Positions 60,333 to 64,000 of a stretch of 64,000 bases of DNA are shown piece after piece. Source of the DNA: Sphingobacterium sp. ML3W (lineage in GTDB: Bacteria; Bacteroidota; Bacteroidia; Sphingobacteriales; Sphingobacteriaceae); the NCBI RefSeq assembly GCF_000747525.1, contig NZ_CP009278.1, forward strand, positions 3,348,001 through 3,412,000, read 5' to 3'. A program made the translations under genes and the position numbers. Position 1 is the stretch's first letter; the number at the start of each line of letters is the position of its first letter. The notes beneath the pieces are model-generated. The model saw nothing but the letters and a program-made list of their open reading frames with translations. It had not been told where the DNA came from and ran no database searches.

Positions 60333-62927
60333 ATGAGTAATAAAGTTACATCCTTAATCATTATAATCTTCTTATCTATTTCAATAGAAGGAGCTGCTTG
60401 TACGATGTACAAGATTACTAAAAATGGCAAAACTATTGTTGGAAACAATGAAGATTATATAAGTCCGAATAGTCAATTTTGGTATGAAACTGCAAAGGTA
60501 GATAGATTAGGCGTAATGTACATGGGACAGCTCAATAACTTCGCGCAAGGCGCCATTAATGAAAAAGGGTTGATGTTTGATGGTTTTTATGCACCTTATT
60601 TAGCGATAAATAATACTGCAGGAAAAGCAAAAGTTACTATAGGAAAAGCGATTAGGCAGGTGATGCAGACAATGAGCAGTGTGGAAGAGGTTAAATCTTA
60701 TCTGCAGACCATCAATTTATCTTCTCTCACCAACAGCATGCTTGTGTTTGTAGACAAATCTGGTGCTTATCTTATAGTAGAAGGCGATGAAATGATTATT
60801 GGCAAGGAGTCAGAAAAGTCGTTTTCCAATTTCTATTATTCTCAAACTAAAGAATTAAGCGAGGTCAAACTCGACTACTTTCAAAACGGACAAAAATTCA
60901 TTGATGCTTCAAGCGGCAAAGCAACGCTTGACTATTGTGGGGAAGCAATGGGACATTTTTCCCAAAAAAAATCAATATCAGCGACGCAGTATTCGACAAT
61001 TTATGATTTGAATTCTTTAAAAATAAGGGTGTATTTCTTTCACGATTATACACAGTTTGTAGAAATTGATTTAAAAAAGGAATTAAAAAAAGGCAATACT
61101 AAAATCATGATTGCTGATTTATTTCCCAAAGAATCTATTGGATATAAACATTATTTGAAATACAACAATCCGGAAAATCCAACATTGTTTGTTGAAGAGC
61201 TGATAGGCAATACAAAATTTTCCGAAAAGGAACTTGAGCAACTGGACTTTTCCGACGATATGAATGTAATCGGCTATGAATGGTTAAAAGACAAAAAAAA
61301 TCCTAAAGCTGCCATCAAGGTTTTTGAGTATGCGGTTCGTTTACTGCCCAATAATGCAGATTTGTACGATAGTTTGGGAGAAGCTTATTTTGAAATCAAA
61401 GATTGGCATAATGCCATTAAAAATTACAGCAGGTCATTAGCAATTGACCCTAAAAACGAAAATGCTGTTGAAATGCTTCGGAAGGTCAAAGAGCAAAAAG
61501 GAAATGCTAAAGATGATTCTTTTAAAAACCTTAGTAGTATAATAGATCAATATGCCGAAGATACGTTGAAAAAAGGGAATATCAATTCGCTGGCAATAGC
61601 TATTTACAAAGATGGTAAAATCTATCAACAGTATTATGGTGAAACAGACAAAAATTCAGGCAACAAACCTGATGATAGCACACTGTATGAAATTGCTTCT
61701 ATTTCAAAAACCTTTGCAGGTTCTTTAGCTGCCAAAGCAGTTGTAGAGAAAAAGATAACATTGGATGACGATATTAGAAAATATTTAGCAGGTAATTATC
61801 CAAACTTACAATTTGAGAATATTCCCATTACGATTAAAGATCTATTGACCCATACGCTTGGTTTTAAAAACAAGACACCCAAAAAATTAGAAAAAGTCAA
61901 TAAAAAAACAAACAAAGGTTACTATGAAAACAGACCTTTTAATTATAACATGTCCAATCTGTTGGAAGAGCTTAAAACGGTTGTATTAGATAAGAAACCT
62001 GGAACATTTTACAGCTACAATTCTGTAGGTCCAGAATTAGTTGCCTATATTTTAGAACAAGTTTATCATAAATCTTATGGTGATATCTTACAAGATTTCC
62101 TGACAGAAGTAAAAATGGAGAACACCTATTTGCAAGATTACGAAAAACATAAAAAACAGCTAGCCAATAGTTATGGTGAATACAAAAAATTGGCGCCATT
62201 AGACAAAAACCCTCTATTGGGAGGGGCTTATGGAATGATCAGCAATTTACCTGACCTTACGAAATTCATGCAATTTCAATTGGAAAGTAATAACCCATTC
62301 ATCAAAGAATCTACACGTCTTTTATTTAAAGAAGAAGTAGATAATGATGATAAGGGATATTTGTGGGATGTTGGATTCGGCAAAAAAGAAGGGTTCTATT
62401 ATGGCAAAACAGGTACTTCAAATGGGGTGCAAAGCGGTGTTTTGATTTGCCCGGATTCTCATTATGGATTGATATTAATTATGAATAATAACTCTGATGC
62501 AGCACAAAAAGATTGGACAAGTCTGTACAATAAAATTGAAACCGATTTAATTAATTACCCAAAGATCAATTTGGTTTCATTATTACAAAAAGAGTTTATG
62601 ACTGATTTTGTAAAAGCAGCTGAGAATTATAAAAAATTAAAAAAAGATACGTCTAATTATACAGCAGGAAGTTTACAATTAAATAATTTTGGATATGAAT
62701 TACTCTCTGGTCATCAAATACAAAAGGCAATAGAAATATTTGAACTTGCAATTTCAGAAGATTCAAAAAATGCAAACTTATATGACAGTCTTGGAGAGGT
62801 CTATTTTAGTGATAAGAATTACAAAAAGGCACTTGTTAATTATAAAAAATCACTCGAGTTAAACCCCGAAAATAGCAATGCAAAAAAATACATTGCTGAA
62901 CTTAACAATTTAAAATCAAGTCGTTAA
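60333..62927 (+). CDS. Ntn-hydrolase/TPR/beta-lactamase/TPR fusion
   Basis: An 864-residue exported protein with four parts. After the signal peptide the mature start is near Cys23 (A-A-C-T-M-Y-K), the N-terminal nucleophile of linear amide C-N hydrolases, followed by G-N-N-E-D-Y (domain about 23-280). TPR-like repeats follow (about 320-385). A beta-lactamase-fold hydrolase spans about 400-745, with S-I-S-K near 456, Y-S-Y-N near 559 and Y-G-K-T-G-T near 691. TPRs return at about 790-860. Two different amide/ester-splitting centres in one chain are unusual. Substrate unknown. Confidence 0.8.
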   Translation: MSNKVTSLIIIIFLSISIEGAACTMYKITKNGKTIVGNNEDYISPNSQFWYETAKVDRLGVMYMGQLNNFAQGAINEKGLMFDGFYAPYLAINNTAGKAKVTIGKAIRQVMQTMSSVEEVKSYLQTINLSSLTNSMLVFVDKSGAYLIVEGDEMIIGKESEKSFSNFYYSQTKELSEVKLDYFQNGQKFIDASSGKATLDYCGEAMGHFSQKKSISATQYSTIYDLNSLKIRVYFFHDYTQFVEIDLKKELKKGNTKIMIADLFPKESIGYKHYLKYNNPENPTLFVEELIGNTKFSEKELEQLDFSDDMNVIGYEWLKDKKNPKAAIKVFEYAVRLLPNNADLYDSLGEAYFEIKDWHNAIKNYSRSLAIDPKNENAVEMLRKVKEQKGNAKDDSFKNLSSIIDQYAEDTLKKGNINSLAIAIYKDGKIYQQYYGETDKNSGNKPDDSTLYEIASISKTFAGSLAAKAVVEKKITLDDDIRKYLAGNYPNLQFENIPITIKDLLTHTLGFKNKTPKKLEKVNKKTNKGYYENRPFNYNMSNLLEELKTVVLDKKPGTFYSYNSVGPELVAYILEQVYHKSYGDILQDFLTEVKMENTYLQDYEKHKKQLANSYGEYKKLAPLDKNPLLGGAYGMISNLPDLTKFMQFQLESNNPFIKESTRLLFKEEVDNDDKGYLWDVGFGKKEGFYYGKTGTSNGVQSGVLICPDSHYGLILIMNNNSDAAQKDWTSLYNKIETDLINYPKINLVSLLQKEFMTDFVKAAENYKKLKKDTSNYTAGSLQLNNFGYELLSGHQIQKAIEIFELAISEDSKNANLYDSLGEVYFSDKNYKKALVNYKKSLELNPENSNAKKYIAELNNLKSSR

Positions 62928-63121
62928 ATATTTTTACTAAAATTCTTTTATTAACCCCAAAGATATAGCTTACTATATCTAGTTCGAAAGTGACTAGTTC
63001 TGTAAGCAATCCTATATTTAATCCAATAAAATACTAAGTAATTTTCCGCATAAAGGAAACTTCTAAAAATGAGTAATAAACAGTAGTAAGTGCAATCTAT
63101 TATAATATTCATGCTAACTGA

Positions 63122-63958
63122 ATGGACAATTTTTATAAGAAACAGCTTAATGCTTTGAAAACTGAAATCAAAGAGCTTGAGATTGAATCCGATTCCTCCA
63201 TACAACAGGTAGAAGCTATTATATGTCTTATTGTTACGTGTTTGTCAGACATAAAAGATTATGTCTTAAAAAGAGGTTTTAAGAGTATAAATGAAGAAAT
63301 TCATTTTTTTAAATATCAAAAACCTAGTATTGTTTCAAAGCTCATCTACTATAATGCCATTTACAAAATTGGGACAAGAAAGCCTTATGGCGGAACAAAA
63401 CTTATAAAGAAGTACCTTAATAGTGAATTAAGAAAGCTCAAAAGATACTTTGATAATAACCTTGAGTTTTATAAATACTATCGAACAAATAGTATTTATC
63501 TTGATGAAAAATATTTTGTTCGTGGTAAATATGACATTAAATTAAATCTCGACACCTACTATTTTGAATCAGATCATAATTTTTCAACTTCTTACGATTA
63601 TAAAGTTGCCAAAATAATAGCTAATGATCTAATACAGGTTTATTTAGAAGATCAACTTTATTTAAACAAGCAGCATCCAGTATCCAAACAACTACCCAAC
63701 ATGAATATTAGCTGGACTGGGAGCAAGACTGCGTTGATAGAGCTGATATACTCCTTGCATTATCAGGGTGTATTTGACAATGGAAATACAGATATTAAAC
63801 TTATTGCCAAAACGTTTGAAAGATTTTTTAATATTGATTTGGGTGACTTTTATCATACATTTATGGAACTTAAATCCAGAAAAATTAACAGAACAAAATT
63901 CCTTGACAGCCTGCGTGATGCACTGATAAAGAAAATGGATGAGCAAGATAAAGAATAA
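63122..63958 (+). CDS. rteC: RteC-type ICE regulator
   Basis: A 278-residue soluble protein. It fits RteC of CTnDOT: helical first half with S-E-I/K-I-K-E-L-E-I-E, S-L-I-Y-Y-N-A-I/Y-K-I-G, the central Y-F-R-T-N-S-I/Y-L-D-E-K-Y-F-V-R-G segment near residue 120, and W-T-G-S-K-T-A-L-I-E-L-I-Y-S-L near 200. RteC activates excision genes in CTnDOT under control of RteA/RteB. Here it lies beyond the cargo block, showing that the cargo is inside the element. Confidence 0.88.
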   Translation: MDNFYKKQLNALKTEIKELEIESDSSIQQVEAIICLIVTCLSDIKDYVLKRGFKSINEEIHFFKYQKPSIVSKLIYYNAIYKIGTRKPYGGTKLIKKYLNSELRKLKRYFDNNLEFYKYYRTNSIYLDEKYFVRGKYDIKLNLDTYYFESDHNFSTSYDYKVAKIIANDLIQVYLEDQLYLNKQHPVSKQLPNMNISWTGSKTALIELIYSLHYQGVFDNGNTDIKLIAKTFERFFNIDLGDFYHTFMELKSRKINRTKFLDSLRDALIKKMDEQDKE

Positions 63959-64000
63959 CCAATGCTACCATTATTGTTTATTTAAGATTTGCAGCATTCG

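Overview
The window is a low-GC stretch of a Bacteroidota genome, probably a Flavobacteriia or Sphingobacteriia member. The evidence is the CTnDOT-type tra and mob genes, promoters of the TTG-N19/20-TAnnTTTG type, DUF-family envelope proteins typical of the phylum, and an rteC homologue. Almost all of it reads as one large integrative conjugative element (ICE) carrying several cargo blocks. Both ends lie outside the window: no integrase, att site, tRNA or rRNA was seen.

Layout. (1) 1-4570: plasmid/ICE maintenance genes, namely a DUF932-type protein, a DUF1281-like protein and a PRTRC cassette (E, C, an unassigned gene in the F position, B, ThiF). (2) 5.0-12.6 kb: an oxyanion/arsenic stress island with SulP transporter, ArsR, DUF6428, DoxX, ChrA, a metallophosphoesterase, a GcvH-like lipoyl protein, ACR3 arsenite exporter and convergent NhaA. 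Similar ArsR-like palindromes stand before arsR, the DUF6428 gene and nhaA. (3) 12.7-14.8 kb: a stand-alone receiver protein with a highly structured 5' leader, a YoaK/DUF1275 membrane protein and two excisionase-like HTH proteins. (4) 15.4-24.9 kb, minus strand: traE-F-G-I-J-x-K-L-M-N-O-Q, the type IV secretion channel. (5) 25.0-28.4 kb, plus strand: metal-type cargo (DUF6660, TonB receptor, CDF transporter) splitting the tra genes between traD and traE. (6) 28.5-30.6 kb: traA-like ParA, two DUF3408 proteins and traD. (7) 30.6-36.0 kb: 8-bp tandem arrays, a candidate oriT hairpin, mobA, mobB relaxase, a membrane protein and the mobC coupling protein.

(8) 36-63 kb is a second cargo block lying between mobC and rteC, where CTnDOT carries tetQ-rteA-rteB. 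It holds two unknown small genes, a LytTR-type two-component system, a serine hydrolase, a seven-gene run of unknown secreted/lipo/membrane proteins (41.2-46.0 kb), and a minus-strand Rhs polymorphic-toxin locus (46.7-54.4 kb). The Rhs locus has an intact PAAR-like Rhs protein with an HNH-type tip and SUKH-type immunity. Downstream are displaced toxin tips and orphan immunity genes separated by a repeated terminator-bearing spacer. Then come two minus-strand envelope genes and a second plus-strand run (57.4-62.9 kb) that ends in an unusual Ntn-hydrolase/TPR/beta-lactamase/TPR fusion. A DUF2931 lipoprotein occurs in both plus-strand runs.

(9) 63.1-64 kb: rteC, returning to ICE backbone. How it may work together: ParA, DUF3408 and HTH proteins with MobA/B/C process and deliver DNA through the TraE-Q channel. 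Paired 20-bp-spaced TTTGGC direct repeats before the HTH, traE and traA transcription units may co-ordinate expression (inference). The cargo adds metal/oxyanion tolerance and interbacterial competition.
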